From Acidithiobacillus sp. (GTDB lineage: Bacteria; Pseudomonadota; Gammaproteobacteria; Acidithiobacillales; Acidithiobacillaceae), in NCBI RefSeq assembly GCF_023256195.1, contig NZ_JAGDWX010000010.1, positions 62,001 through 126,000 on the forward strand: 64,000 nt of DNA, written 5' to 3'. Of the stretch, positions 1 through 10,847 are shown piece after piece (the first letter of the stretch is position 1; each line of letters opens with the position of its first letter). The notes below the pieces were generated by a model. It had not been told where the DNA came from. It saw only the letters and a list, made by a program, of their open reading frames with translations, and did no database searches. The position numbers were made by a program, and so were the translations under genes.

Positions 1-206
1 ATGAGCAACAGTCCCGCAAGGGTTCTTTTCCGACTGGCCATATTCCCATGCTCCTTTTATGCACACCTGGCCCGCACTGTCACCCCAAATCCAACGGGGT
101 GAAAACACGCTGACCCGCAGACCTTGGCATATCCGGGTATTGTAGTCCCCGGCCCTGGATCAAGACTACCCCGAGCTAGCATGGCTCTCTGGCCTTGTCG
201 CCAACA

Positions 207-1766
207 TCAGGACAGACGACCCTTTTCTGGATTCGGCTCTTTGCCGGGCATGAACAGGACGATGACCAGCACCACCAGGAAGCTCGCCAACAAAAACCAG
301 AAGGCATCGAGAATACCGCGCATGGCCGCGTGACGCTCCAGTTCCATGCCCAGGACCTGCCAAGCCAAAGGTCCTTGGGCCAGGCCCACGGCGTGCAGAT
401 AATGGTGGACTGCAGGGGCAAAGAGGGAAATGTGGCCACCCATCTGATTCCAAGCCACCTGAGCCTGTTCGGTAAGGATGGTGGAGACGATGGCGATGCC
501 AACGGAGCCTCCCAGATTGCGCATCAGATTGAAGATACCCGATCCCGCCGGTGTATCCGCCTTGCTCAGGGTAGTGAAGGCCAAGGTGAAGAGCGGGATA
601 GAGATCAAGCCGAGACCCAGACCACGAATGACTCCGGGCCAGATGATCCAGGCAGGGCTGATATCGAGGTCATAGCTCAGGCTGAGCCATGTGCCCAGGC
701 TGCCCAGGAACACTCCCGCAATGATCATCAGACGTGGACTCGCGCCGCGGTTCAGCAAGCGCCCCGCGGCCCACATGGAGATCCACGAACCGATACCTTG
801 GGGCGCCATCACCAGCCCGGCGGTCTGCGGCTCATAACCCATATAGTTCTGCAGGTAGATGGGCAGCACCACCATGGTACCGTAGAGTGCAAGTCCGAAG
901 AGTCCTATACCGATACTGCCCAGGGTGAGCGAGCGATCGGCCAGGAGGCGTAGGTTGACCACCGGGCTGCACACGGACAGGCTATGCACAACGAAAAGCA
1001 GGGAGGCCAGAGCTGCGACCACCGTTGTTGCGACGATGAAGCGGGAGCTGAACCAGTCATCCTGATCGCCAAGGCTCAGGATCAGCTGCAAACCACCCAG
1101 ACCCAGGGTCATCCACAGCAGTCCCTGCCAGTCCAGGGGGCTTGGGTGCTCACTCCGACCGAAATCCGGCGCATAAAAGAACAGCAGGATCAGAGCGATG
1201 ACGCCGATGGGGAGGTTGACATAGAAGCACCACCGCCAGGATAGATCTTCTGTGAGATAACCGCCCAGCACCGGACCGAGAATGGGCCCGAGCATGGTCC
1301 CCATGCCCAGGGTCGCCATGGCGATGCCCCGCTGGGAGCGAGGATAGCTCTCTACCAGGATCGCCTGTCCCACAGGCACCAGCGAGGCGCCAAAAACTCC
1401 CTGGAAGAAGCGCCACAGGACAATCTCCGGGAGGCTGTGGGATTGCCCGCTCAAGGCCGAACACAGCAGGAAACCGGCGACGCTGGCGAGGATCAGCCGC
1501 CGCTGTCCGAAATGCTCTACCAACAGTCCTGTCAGGGGCGTAACGATGACCATAGCCAGCATATAGGTGGTCAAGGCCCAAGTGATCTGATTGCTGTTGG
1601 CACGCAGGGAGCCCTCCATGTGCGGCAGGGCCACATTGACGATGGTAATGTCCAAGACATTCATCACGATGGCGGTCATGACCGCCACCGTGATGGCCCA
1701 GCGGTGCGGAACTGCCGTCTCGCTCTCTGAATTGCTCGAGTCAATGTCCGTCCCAGCCGCGCTCAT
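207..1766 (-). CDS. MFS drug efflux transporter, DHA2/EmrB-like (14 TM)
   Basis: ORF with many hydrophobic segments, 'MNVLDITIVNVALPHM' motif typical of DHA2; start chosen at MSAAGTD, giving ATGA overlap with the upstream usp stop. Confidence 0.85.
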   Translation of the reverse strand: MSAAGTDIDSSNSESETAVPHRWAITVAVMTAIVMNVLDITIVNVALPHMEGSLRANSNQITWALTTYMLAMVIVTPLTGLLVEHFGQRRLILASVAGFLLCSALSGQSHSLPEIVLWRFFQGVFGASLVPVGQAILVESYPRSQRGIAMATLGMGTMLGPILGPVLGGYLTEDLSWRWCFYVNLPIGVIALILLFFYAPDFGRSEHPSPLDWQGLLWMTLGLGGLQLILSLGDQDDWFSSRFIVATTVVAALASLLFVVHSLSVCSPVVNLRLLADRSLTLGSIGIGLFGLALYGTMVVLPIYLQNYMGYEPQTAGLVMAPQGIGSWISMWAAGRLLNRGASPRLMIIAGVFLGSLGTWLSLSYDLDISPAWIIWPGVIRGLGLGLISIPLFTLAFTTLSKADTPAGSGIFNLMRNLGGSVGIAIVSTILTEQAQVAWNQMGGHISLFAPAVHHYLHAVGLAQGPLAWQVLGMELERHAAMRGILDAFWFLLASFLVVLVIVLFMPGKEPNPEKGRLS

Positions 1767-2191
1767 TGGCGGGCAATCAGTACGGAACAATGAGCCGCTT
1801 GGCAAACGGTCTGCGCGACACTACCAATGAGCAGTTTGCGCATTCCACGCCAGCCATGGCTTCCCAGGATAATCAGCTGCGCGTGCATGCGCTCGGCTTC
1901 GGCCAGGATGAGGTCGCTGATATGCTTGCCGCCGGTATCGGTTTCCAACAGACGCGTCACCACCGAGATGCCCTCCGACTGAGCACGGTGCTGCAAGCTT
2001 TGTAGGAGTTTGTGACCTTCGTTTTGCAGGAAGACTATGGATTCGGGTGTGGCATAATAGGCGCCGAAGACATCGACCACGGTAACGACATGCAAAGGCT
2101 CCGACGAGGTCTGCGCAAGGGCAAAGGCCTGGCGTACAGCAGCCTCCGAGGCGGCGCTACCGTCCGCCGCCAGAAGGATTCTATGGTACAT
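1763..2191 (-). CDS. Universal stress protein, UspA family
   Basis: MYHRILLAADGS...IILGSHGWRGMRKLLIGSVAQTVCQAAHCSVLIAR: typical UspA ATP-binding motif G-2X-G-9X-G-S/T. Confidence 0.9.
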   Translation of the reverse strand: MYHRILLAADGSAASEAAVRQAFALAQTSSEPLHVVTVVDVFGAYYATPESIVFLQNEGHKLLQSLQHRAQSEGISVVTRLLETDTGGKHISDLILAEAERMHAQLIILGSHGWRGMRKLLIGSVAQTVCQAAHCSVLIARQ

Positions 2192-2261
2192 GGCTGAACC
2201 TGCAATGGACTGAACACCTGAAAAACAGCATAGCAGACTCTTTTTATGCCCGCCGCGCCGA

Positions 2262-3722
2262 GTGTTCTCGCATCCACCATCGATGACCGCGGCCTCGATC
2301 CGTCCCAGTGACGGGCAACACCGCCACCCAGGAGTTATTTTGGTCACGGAAACAAGGAAAACTCCCACCGTCAGCAGCCGCGAAGTCTGGGGACATGCCG
2401 TCGCCAACATCACCCCCTCGGCCATGGCAGCCGTTACCGTCGCTCTGGTGGCCATTCACGGCGGCGCCTTCACCTGGCTTGCCTATCTGGTGACGGGCCT
2501 GCTGATGCTTGGAGTCGCCTGGCAGATGGGCATCCTGGCCCGCCATTTTCCGTCCGGGGCTTCTCTGTTCTCCTATCTTGCCCGCGGTCTGCACCCCGTG
2601 GCCGGGCTGGTCGCAGGCTTCAGCATGGTACTCGGCTACGGTGGTGCCCTGCTGGCGGCACCCTTGCTGGGCGGACTCTTCCTGGCCGAGGCCTTGAGAA
2701 TTCTCGTCCCCCTACCCTTTTTTCCCACGGAGATACTGATCGCGCTGGTCTTTACGGGGGTGTCCTGGTACCTGGCGCGCCGAGGCGCAGAACTCTCCAC
2801 CCGCTGGGGCTTGTGGATCGAGCTCTTTTCCTTGGCCTGTATTCTGCTGCTTGCCTTCTGGGTGCTGTGGCACTTTGGTTTTCGCGACCCCGCGCAGGTG
2901 GATTGGGGACAGTGGCGGCTGCGGCCTTTCCTGCAGGCGCTGGTCCTCTCCCTGCTGGCCTACGGTGGCTTCGAGACGGCCGGCAATCTGGTGGGCGAAG
3001 CGCGGCGACCGCAGAGCATTCCCCGGATCATGCTCAGCAGTGTGCTGCTGGTGGGCGGTTTCTTCGTCTTCATGGCCTATGTGGAGACTCTGGCCTTCGC
3101 CCGTCTCGGGCAGACCCTGGCCGACAGCAACGCGCCGCTGTCGCACATCGCCCGCGCGCTGGGACTACCGGAGCTCGCCATCGCCAGCGACCTGGCCATG
3201 GCCGCTGCCGCCTTCTCCGCCACCATCGCCACCTTCAACAGCATCTCTCGTATCTTTGCCGGCATGGCGGAGCGCGGCGTCCTGCCGGCGGCGCTGGCGC
3301 GCCGACATCCGCGCCACGCCACACCCAGCTTCGCTCTCGCCTTGCTCGCTGCCGTGGTACTCGCAGGCATTGCGACGGTGGCGCTGGGCCACTTTCGGGT
3401 GCTGAAGCTCGTCGATATCTTCGGCACCTTTACAGGCCTCAGCTTCGTGCTGCTCTACAGTCTCGCCAACCTGGCGGCGGCGCGCTGTCTCTTTCGCGCC
3501 GGTAACCCGTGGAGCTGGATGAGTCTGGGTCTTGCGGTGCTGACCATTCCCTTCCTGCTCGCCGTCCTCTGGGGGACCGTCTCACCCTGGCCCGGTGGCG
3601 GTGTCGGCCTGGCGGTGCTGGCATTCGCCGCCACCCTCACGGGCAGTCTGATCCTGGGTTGGTTCTGGGCGCGCAAGGCCCCAAAGCGTCTGCTCCAGGT
3701 GCTGGCAGTGGATCGTTCCTGA
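2262..3722 (+). CDS. Amino acid permease, APC superfamily
   Basis: About 12 hydrophobic segments, 'AYGGFETAGNLVGEARRPQSIPR' APC signature; exact start uncertain. Confidence 0.8.
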   Translation: MFSHPPSMTAASIRPSDGQHRHPGVILVTETRKTPTVSSREVWGHAVANITPSAMAAVTVALVAIHGGAFTWLAYLVTGLLMLGVAWQMGILARHFPSGASLFSYLARGLHPVAGLVAGFSMVLGYGGALLAAPLLGGLFLAEALRILVPLPFFPTEILIALVFTGVSWYLARRGAELSTRWGLWIELFSLACILLLAFWVLWHFGFRDPAQVDWGQWRLRPFLQALVLSLLAYGGFETAGNLVGEARRPQSIPRIMLSSVLLVGGFFVFMAYVETLAFARLGQTLADSNAPLSHIARALGLPELAIASDLAMAAAAFSATIATFNSISRIFAGMAERGVLPAALARRHPRHATPSFALALLAAVVLAGIATVALGHFRVLKLVDIFGTFTGLSFVLLYSLANLAAARCLFRAGNPWSWMSLGLAVLTIPFLLAVLWGTVSPWPGGGVGLAVLAFAATLTGSLILGWFWARKAPKRLLQVLAVDRS

Positions 3723-3785
3723 AACCCGGGGCGCGCACGCCGCCGGCCATCCGGTCGCCGTGCAAGACTCCGCGGCGCTATCCTG

Positions 3786-6700
3786 CTAGGCCAGAACCCG
3801 ATAGGCGTTGTGGAAGAGCTCCATCCAGGGGGTCTCTTCGGGCCAGTCGTCCGGGCACCAGCTCATGTTGAGGCGGCGCTGGGTGCGCTCCGGGTGGGGC
3901 ATGAGGATGGTCACCCGACCATCGGCATTGCACAGACCCGTGACGGCGCCGTCCGAGCCGTTGGGATTGGCAGGATAGTGCTGGGCGGGACGGCCATGGG
4001 CATCGACATAGCGCAGCACGATCAGGTCTTCGGGATGCGACCCGGAGGCGAATTCGGCCCGGCCCTCACCGTGGGAAACGACGATGGGTGCCTGCATACC
4101 GGCCAGCCCGGCAAAGAAAGGTGAGGCAGAATCCAAGACCTCCACCATGGCCAGACGGGCCTCAAACTGCTCCGAACGATTGCGCCGGAACTGCGGCCAA
4201 TGCTCGGTACCCGGAATGATGTCGCGCAGTTGCGCCAGCATCTGGCAGCCGTTGCAAACGCCCAGGGCAAGACGCCCGGAGTCGGCAAAGAAATCGGCGA
4301 ACTGCTGGCGCAGCTCGGGGTGGAAACGAATGGACTTGGCCCAGCCCGCACCGGCCCCCAGCACGTCTCCATAGGAGAAACCACCGCAAGCGGCAAAGAG
4401 GGGGAAATCCGTGATGCGTAGCCGCCCGGCGAGCAGATCGCTCATGTGCACGTCGACGGCCTCGAAGCCGGCCCGGTGGAAGGCCGCCGCCATTTCCAGC
4501 TGACCGTTCACGCCCTCTTCCCGCAGGATGGCCGCTCGCGGCCGCCCACCCACACGGACCCGAGGCGCCGAGTGACCAGAGCGCACTCCCGCGGAAAAGA
4601 GCGGCGGTCGGGTCGCCGCCACTTCGGCGTAGGCCTCGGCAGCACAGACGGGATCATCGCGCAGGGCCTGCAGGCGATAGCTGGGCTCGGCCCAAAGGCG
4701 CAGGAGATCGGCTGCGGACTCGCAAAGGATGGCCTGATCACCGTCCTGGACCTGCAGCTCCCAGAGCTCGCACATCACCTCGCCGATGGCCTGGAGCTCG
4801 GCCGCAAGGCCCAATTCCCCGGCGATGGCACGCAGACGCTCGCCATCGCGGCGGCGCACCTGCACCACAAACCCCGGCTCTTCGGCAAAGAGCCAGGCCC
4901 AGGCATCGGCTGCCGCGGGTAGATCCGCCCGGATGCCGAGACGACTGGCAAAGGACATCTCGCACAAAGTCGCCCAGAGACCACCGTCGCTGCGGTCGTG
5001 ATAGGCCAGGACCAGCCCCTCGGCGCGCCAGCGGCGCAGGCACTCCAGAGCTGCCCGTAGCTGCTGAGGATGATCGAGGTCTGCCGGCGTACATCCCACT
5101 TCGCCCCGGATCTCGGCGAGTATGCTCGCTCCCAAGCGTCCGCGTCCCAGTTCCATGAGCCACAGCTGCGTGTCCTCTTCCGCCCGGAGCTGTGGAGTCC
5201 AGGTCGCCCGCACATCGCCCACAGGTGCGAAGGCGCTGATGACGAGACTCAAGGGGGCCACTACCTGCTTGGCTTGCCCCCGTTCGGTCCAGCGCGTCTG
5301 CATGGACAGCGAGTCCTTGCCCACCGGGATACTGAGATCCAGCTGCGGGCAGAGCTCCAGAGCCACGGCACGCACCGTGTCGAAAAGCTTGGCATCCTCT
5401 CCCGACTCGTCCACGGCCGCCATCCAGTTGGCCGAAAGCTTCACATCGCCAAGGTCGCGGACATCGGCGGCGAAGAGGTTGGTCAGGGCCTCGGCCACGG
5501 CCAGACGACCGCTGGCCGGACCGTCCAGGAGGGCTACGGGCGCCCGCTCGCCCAGGGCCATGGCCTCGCCGAAATGGGAACGAAAATCGGCGACGGACAC
5601 CGCGCAGTCCGCTACGGGCACCTGCCAGGGCCCGACCATAGGGTCACGGGCGATGAGTCCGCCAACACTGCGATCGCCGATGGTGATGAGGAATTCCTTG
5701 CTGGCCACCGTCGGATGCTGGAGCACGGCGCGCGCCGCCGCTGTCAGGGTCCACTCGCCGAGGTGTAGGTCGGCCCCCTGGCGCCTGCGCCGTGTCGTCT
5801 CCCGACGCATGCGCGGCGGGCAGGCCAGCAAGGCACCGAGGTCCATACGGATGGGAGTGTTGGCAAAAAGGTTATCGTCTACCCGCAGTTCCTGGGCCTT
5901 GGTGGCCTCCCCCAGCACCGCCACCGGACATCGCTCCCGCGCGCAGAGGTCGAGAAAGTCTTGCAGACGCTTGGGCGACACGGCCAGGACATAGCGCTCC
6001 TGGGCTTCATTGCACCAGATCTCCATGGGCGACATGGCCGGATCCTCGTTGGGCACCAGCCGCAACTGCAGATGGCCGCCGCGCCCGCCATCGTGGAGAA
6101 GCTCAGGAATGGCATTGGCGAGCCCACCGGCACCTACGTCGTGGATGGACAGGATGGGGGAATCCTGGCCCATGGCGATGCAGCGCTCGATGACCTCTTG
6201 GGCGCGCCGCTGCATCTCCGGATTGCCCCGCTGCACCGAGGCAAAATCCAGAGCCTCTGAGCTGCTGCCGCTGGCCTGACTGGAGGCGGCACCGCCACCC
6301 AGGCCGATGAGCATGGCCGGACCACCCAGCACGAGAATCTTGGCGCCGATGGGCAAAGATTCCTTATGGATCAGGCTGGGGCGAATCTGACCCAGGCCTC
6401 CGGCCAGCATGATGGGTTTGTGATAGCCCCAGTGCACCTGGTCGAAATCCGCCTCGAACACGCGCAGGTAGCCCGCTGTGGCGGCGCGCCCGAACTCGTT
6501 GTTGAAAGCGGCCGCACCGATGGGTGCTTCCAGCAGGATGTCCAGACTGGAGCGGATCCGCGCCGGGCGCCCGTAATCCTTTTCCCAGTGCTGTACGAAG
6601 CCCGGGATGCGCAGATGCGACACGGAAAACCCCGAAAGCCCCATCTTGGGTTTGCCACCACGACCGGTGGCGCCTTCATCGCGGATCTCGCCACCACTGC

Positions 6701-7661
6701 CCGTGGCAGCGCCCGGGAAAGGCGATATGGCCGTGGGATGGTTGTGGGTTTCCACCTTCATCAGGATGGCGCCCGCTTCGCGCACTTCGCCGTAGACCCC
6801 GTCGACGCCCGCGTGGAAGTAGGAGCCAGGCGCTGCCGCTGCCATGACCGCCGCATTGTCCTTGTAAGCCGACAGCGTTCCCCGAGGGTGCAAGCGATGG
6901 GTCTCGCGGATCATGGCAAAGAGGCTCTGCTCCCGGGCCACCCCGTCGATGACGAACTCGGCATTGAAGACCTTGTGGCGGCAGTGCTCGGAGTTGGCCT
7001 GGGCAAACATCATGATTTCGGCGTCGCTGGGGTCTTCAGCGCGCCCGGCAAAGATCTGCGCCAGGTACTCCATCTCCGCCTCGTTGAGAGCCAGGCCGAG
7101 GCGCGCGTTGGCCGCTTGCAGCGCCCCCATACCATCGCGGTGCAGGGGAATACGTTGCAGCGGTCGCGGTGCCGGGTGCTGAAAGAGCCGATGAGACTCG
7201 CTCCAATCGGGCAGGATCGACTCCGTCATGGGGTCGTGCAGCAGGTCAAGCGCGTCATCCAGGGGCAGCGTCACGCCGGCCTCAGCCTCCATCTGCAGAA
7301 ACCAGGCGCGACCGCGCTCGACGCGGGTGACACTGGACAAACTGCAGGAGTGGGCGATTTCCGTCGCCTTGGTGGACCAGGGAGAAATCGTACCGAGACG
7401 CGGTACGACGCAGACCTCGGCAAGACGACCTTCTGGCGGGGCTGAAAAGGCCTCATCGTAGGTCAACAGCGCCTGGAGTCTTGCCTGTTCCTCGGCACTC
7501 AGGGGCCCCAGACTCTGTACGAGGTGGACGAACTGGGCGGAGACCGCCACGATGGGCAGTCCCGCATCGCGCAGACGGCGCAGGACCGTGTTGCAGCGAA
7601 ACGCCGATAGGGCACGCGGCCCCCGCAGGACCTGGTAGCAGTGCAAGGATCCGGGAGTCAT
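3786..7661 (-). CDS. purL: Phosphoribosylformylglycinamidine synthase
   Basis: 1291 aa; VETHNHPTAISPFPGAATGSGGEIRDEGATGRG and C-terminal glutaminase GVCNGCQML / PHPERTQRR. Confidence 0.97.
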   Translation of the reverse strand: MTPGSLHCYQVLRGPRALSAFRCNTVLRRLRDAGLPIVAVSAQFVHLVQSLGPLSAEEQARLQALLTYDEAFSAPPEGRLAEVCVVPRLGTISPWSTKATEIAHSCSLSSVTRVERGRAWFLQMEAEAGVTLPLDDALDLLHDPMTESILPDWSESHRLFQHPAPRPLQRIPLHRDGMGALQAANARLGLALNEAEMEYLAQIFAGRAEDPSDAEIMMFAQANSEHCRHKVFNAEFVIDGVAREQSLFAMIRETHRLHPRGTLSAYKDNAAVMAAAAPGSYFHAGVDGVYGEVREAGAILMKVETHNHPTAISPFPGAATGSGGEIRDEGATGRGGKPKMGLSGFSVSHLRIPGFVQHWEKDYGRPARIRSSLDILLEAPIGAAAFNNEFGRAATAGYLRVFEADFDQVHWGYHKPIMLAGGLGQIRPSLIHKESLPIGAKILVLGGPAMLIGLGGGAASSQASGSSSEALDFASVQRGNPEMQRRAQEVIERCIAMGQDSPILSIHDVGAGGLANAIPELLHDGGRGGHLQLRLVPNEDPAMSPMEIWCNEAQERYVLAVSPKRLQDFLDLCARERCPVAVLGEATKAQELRVDDNLFANTPIRMDLGALLACPPRMRRETTRRRRQGADLHLGEWTLTAAARAVLQHPTVASKEFLITIGDRSVGGLIARDPMVGPWQVPVADCAVSVADFRSHFGEAMALGERAPVALLDGPASGRLAVAEALTNLFAADVRDLGDVKLSANWMAAVDESGEDAKLFDTVRAVALELCPQLDLSIPVGKDSLSMQTRWTERGQAKQVVAPLSLVISAFAPVGDVRATWTPQLRAEEDTQLWLMELGRGRLGASILAEIRGEVGCTPADLDHPQQLRAALECLRRWRAEGLVLAYHDRSDGGLWATLCEMSFASRLGIRADLPAAADAWAWLFAEEPGFVVQVRRRDGERLRAIAGELGLAAELQAIGEVMCELWELQVQDGDQAILCESAADLLRLWAEPSYRLQALRDDPVCAAEAYAEVAATRPPLFSAGVRSGHSAPRVRVGGRPRAAILREEGVNGQLEMAAAFHRAGFEAVDVHMSDLLAGRLRITDFPLFAACGGFSYGDVLGAGAGWAKSIRFHPELRQQFADFFADSGRLALGVCNGCQMLAQLRDIIPGTEHWPQFRRNRSEQFEARLAMVEVLDSASPFFAGLAGMQAPIVVSHGEGRAEFASGSHPEDLIVLRYVDAHGRPAQHYPANPNGSDGAVTGLCNADGRVTILMPHPERTQRRLNMSWCPDDWPEETPWMELFHNAYRVLA

Positions 7662-7667
7662 CGGCGG

Positions 7668-8387
7668 CTAGGCGTCCGTGGCAATACCAAGCCGGTGCGC
7701 CACCTCGATGTAGGCCTCGACCACACCGCCAAGGCCTCGCCGAAAGCGATCCTTGTCCATTTTTTCCTGACTCTGTGCATCCCAGAGCCGGCAGCCATCG
7801 GGACTGAATTCATCTCCCAGGAGGATCTCACCGCCCGCGCGGCCGAATTCCAGTTTGAAATCCACGAGAACGAGTCCGGCATCGGCAAAACGGGCGCTGA
7901 GCAGGGTGTTGACCCGCTGTGTCCAGTGCTCCATGAGCTCTACTTCCGTAGTGCTGGCGTAGCCGAAGGTGCGCATGTGCGAACGATTGATCATGGGATC
8001 GTGCAGCGCATCGTTCTTCAGAAAGAACTCCAGTACCGGCGGCTCCAGCAATCGGCCCTCTTCAATACCCAGACGGCGACAGAGGGAGCCAGCGGCGCGA
8101 TTGCGCAGCACCGACTCCACCGGGATCATGTCCAGACGGCGCACCAGGCTGCGCCGCGCATCCAGACGCCGCACGAAGTGGGTAGGCACCCCGTGCTCCT
8201 GCAGATAGGTCTGAATGTAGGCATTGAAGGCATTGTTGATCTCGCCCTTGCGCGCCAGCTGCTCGCGCTTTTCGCCGTCGAAGGCCGAGGTGTCGTCCTT
8301 GAAGAAGAGCACCAGGGTATCGGCATCGTCCCCCGGATAGAGGATCTTGGCCTTGCCTTCGTAGATCGCCGCGGGTGCTTCGCTCAT
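7668..8387 (-). CDS. purC: Phosphoribosylaminoimidazole-succinocarboxamide synthase
   Basis: IYEGKAKILYPGDD, DFKLEFGR...LGDEFSPDGCRLWD. Confidence 0.96.
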   Translation of the reverse strand: MSEAPAAIYEGKAKILYPGDDADTLVLFFKDDTSAFDGEKREQLARKGEINNAFNAYIQTYLQEHGVPTHFVRRLDARRSLVRRLDMIPVESVLRNRAAGSLCRRLGIEEGRLLEPPVLEFFLKNDALHDPMINRSHMRTFGYASTTEVELMEHWTQRVNTLLSARFADAGLVLVDFKLEFGRAGGEILLGDEFSPDGCRLWDAQSQEKMDKDRFRRGLGGVVEAYIEVAHRLGIATDA

Positions 8388-9691
8388 TGCGGACGCCCCT
8401 CCGGGAATACCCGAGCGAATATGGTATCGATGGCCTTGCGGTGGTAATCGAGGTCAAAAAGCGCTGCCAGCGCTTCCCGACTGAGGTAGCGCCCGATCTC
8501 TTGATCCTCGGCCAGCAGATCCTGGAACTCGCCACCGGACTCCCAGACCCGCATGGCATGCTTTTGCACCAGCCGGTAGGCATCTTCGCGCAGCATGCCT
8601 TTTTCCGTCAGCGCCAGGAGCACCCGCTGGGAAAAGATCAGACCGTGGGTGCGGCCCAGATTTTCCAGCATCCGCTGCGGATAGACCACCAGGCCCTCCA
8701 GCAGGCCACTGGCACGGTGCAGCATGAAATCCAGAACGATGCAGGCATCGGGACCGATGACACGTTCGACGCTGGAGTGGGAGATATCGCGCTCGTGCCA
8801 CAGGGCGATATCCTCCAGGGCCATGCCGGCATAGCCACGCATGAGCCGCGCCAGCCCCGTGAGATTTTCCGAGAGGATGGGATTGCGTTTGTGCGGCATG
8901 GCCGAGCTGCCTTTCTGGCCGATGGTGAAAGGCTCTTCTGCCTCGAGGACCTCGGTGCGCTGCAGATGCCGAATCTCGACAGCGATCTTTTCCAGGGATC
9001 CGGCGATCACCGCCAGCGTCGAGAAGAATTGTGCGTGCCGGTCGCGCGAGATCACCTGGGTGCTGGCGGGCTCCACCTGCAGACCCAGCTCGGCACAAAC
9101 CTGGGCCTCGATGGCCGGATCGATGTGGGCGAAGGTACCCACGGCACCCGACAGCATGCCGACGGAGACCGTGGCGATGGCATCGCGCAGACGCTGCAGA
9201 TTGCGCTGCGCCTCGGCCCGCCACACCGCCACCTTCAGACCGAAGGTAATGGGCTCGGCGTGGATGCCGTGGGAGCGGCCGATCATGACGCTGTCCTTGT
9301 ACTCCCAAGCCAGACGCACCAAAGCCCGATCCAGGCGTTGCAGGCCGGTCTCCAGCAGCTGCCCAGCCCGGCGCAGCTGCAGGGCAAAGCCCGTATCCAC
9401 CACATCGGAAGAGGTCAGGCCCTTGTGGATGAAGCGGCTGGCTGGCCCCACGTGCTCCGCCACCGAGGTGAGGAAGGCGATCACGTCGTGTTTGACCTCC
9501 GCCTCGATCTCGGCGATGCGCTGGGCGTCGAAGTCGGCCTTGGCTTCGATCTCCGCCAGCGCCTCCGCTGGAATCTCGCCGCGCGCGGCCATGGCCCGAC
9601 AAGCCGCCAACTCCACCTCCAGCCAGGCCCGATACTTGGCGTTCTGGTCCCAGAGAACCCCCATTTCGGGGCGGGTGTAGCGCTCGATCAT
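8384..9691 (-). CDS. purB: Adenylosuccinate lyase
   Basis: SSAMPHKRNPILSENL signature; ATGA overlap with purC. Confidence 0.97.
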   Translation of the reverse strand: MIERYTRPEMGVLWDQNAKYRAWLEVELAACRAMAARGEIPAEALAEIEAKADFDAQRIAEIEAEVKHDVIAFLTSVAEHVGPASRFIHKGLTSSDVVDTGFALQLRRAGQLLETGLQRLDRALVRLAWEYKDSVMIGRSHGIHAEPITFGLKVAVWRAEAQRNLQRLRDAIATVSVGMLSGAVGTFAHIDPAIEAQVCAELGLQVEPASTQVISRDRHAQFFSTLAVIAGSLEKIAVEIRHLQRTEVLEAEEPFTIGQKGSSAMPHKRNPILSENLTGLARLMRGYAGMALEDIALWHERDISHSSVERVIGPDACIVLDFMLHRASGLLEGLVVYPQRMLENLGRTHGLIFSQRVLLALTEKGMLREDAYRLVQKHAMRVWESGGEFQDLLAEDQEIGRYLSREALAALFDLDYHRKAIDTIFARVFPEGRPQ

Positions 9692-10845
9692 GCCTTGCCC
9701 TGATCTTTCGGGCTCAGGGCGCTCTGCAGGCGGTCGAGAATGTCGATAGCCGCCTTCTGGCCGTCCTTACCCTCGTCGCTGGGAGCTTCGGTTTCCAACA
9801 CACTGCCCTCGTTGTCCTTCATGCGCAGCAGCTTGACGGTGACATCCAGCGGCTTGGTCTTTTTCGACCCACCGAAAATATGGGTGATCTTGTACCAGGC
9901 TTGGCTGAACATATTGCCCACCATGCCGCCGGAATGCTGCGACTCGCCACTGCCCGCGCGCACTTGCACCGACCAGACGCCGACGCCCTCTTGGGTGACC
10001 GGATGGTCCAGACCACGCAGCGCCATGGCCACGGCCGGCTCCGCCTTCTCCGGCACTTGGTCCAGCACCAGATAGGGTCCGAGATCGTCGCGATAGCGAG
10101 TGACCTTGATCACCGGCATCTCAGCCAGGATCACCGAGCGTTCCAGCTGCTGCCGCACGGCCTCGAGCAGGTCCCGGTTGCGGCTGGCTTCCGGGGTCTG
10201 CTTGCGCCAGTTGATGGTGCTGCCCTCGGGATTGTTGAGGTAGCGCTCCTGCTCCAGGTGCAGCTCTTTTTGCCCATCCGCGGCGGCGACCAGTCGGAAG
10301 CGATAGCGCATCTTGTGGCTGGGCGCCAGGGCCGTGCCGAAAATGCGGCTGATACCGGAACGCGTATACTGCCATCCCGTATCCAGGGTGCCCGCTTCCG
10401 CGGAGAATTTTTCTACCGGGATCTTGTCCTTGGCGAGCACTGCGCGCACCGCCTTCCATATCTGGTCGTCGCTGGCCGAGGTCACGAGATAGAGGTCTGC
10501 ACCCTGGCCCGCCACCTGCGCCGACACGCCCGGTAGCGTCTTTTCCTCGATAGGCTTCTCACCCGGCGCCACCCTGGGCACGAACAGGCCGTAGCCGCCG
10601 GAACTGCGCGCTCCCGATACCTCGCTAGCCACTTCACCGGCCGTCACCGGTCCGCCGGGGACCGTCACCCCCGGCGCCGGCGCCTGGGCCAGCAGGTCGG
10701 GCGGAACCTCCAGAGGCTTCATCAGCTTGGCATCCTGATAATTCGGACCCGTGTTGCTCTTGAAGAAGGGTAGATAGGAACAGCCGCTCAAAGCGACCGT
10801 GGCGAGGGTGGCTACGGCAATGCTACGGCCCAGCTTACGGCCCAT
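9688..10845 (-). CDS. bamC: Outer-membrane assembly lipoprotein BamC/NlpB-like
   Basis: Lipobox LSGCSYLPFF, BamC-like repeats, located directly downstream of dapA as is common for bamC. Confidence 0.8.
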   Translation of the reverse strand: MGRKLGRSIAVATLATVALSGCSYLPFFKSNTGPNYQDAKLMKPLEVPPDLLAQAPAPGVTVPGGPVTAGEVASEVSGARSSGGYGLFVPRVAPGEKPIEEKTLPGVSAQVAGQGADLYLVTSASDDQIWKAVRAVLAKDKIPVEKFSAEAGTLDTGWQYTRSGISRIFGTALAPSHKMRYRFRLVAAADGQKELHLEQERYLNNPEGSTINWRKQTPEASRNRDLLEAVRQQLERSVILAEMPVIKVTRYRDDLGPYLVLDQVPEKAEPAVAMALRGLDHPVTQEGVGVWSVQVRAGSGESQHSGGMVGNMFSQAWYKITHIFGGSKKTKPLDVTVKLLRMKDNEGSVLETEAPSDEGKDGQKAAIDILDRLQSALSPKDQGKA

Positions 10846-10847
10846 GA

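Noticed and set aside
80-102. Inverted repeat TCACCCC-N9-GGGGTGA near the window start
   Set aside because: No T-tract and no flanking context to assign a terminator or operator.
6366-7445. 359-aa plus-strand ORF opposite purL
   Set aside because: Shadow ORF with repetitive Arg/Gly/His-rich translation.
8375-9703. 442-aa plus-strand ORF opposite purB
   Set aside because: Shadow ORF; purB signature is on the minus strand.
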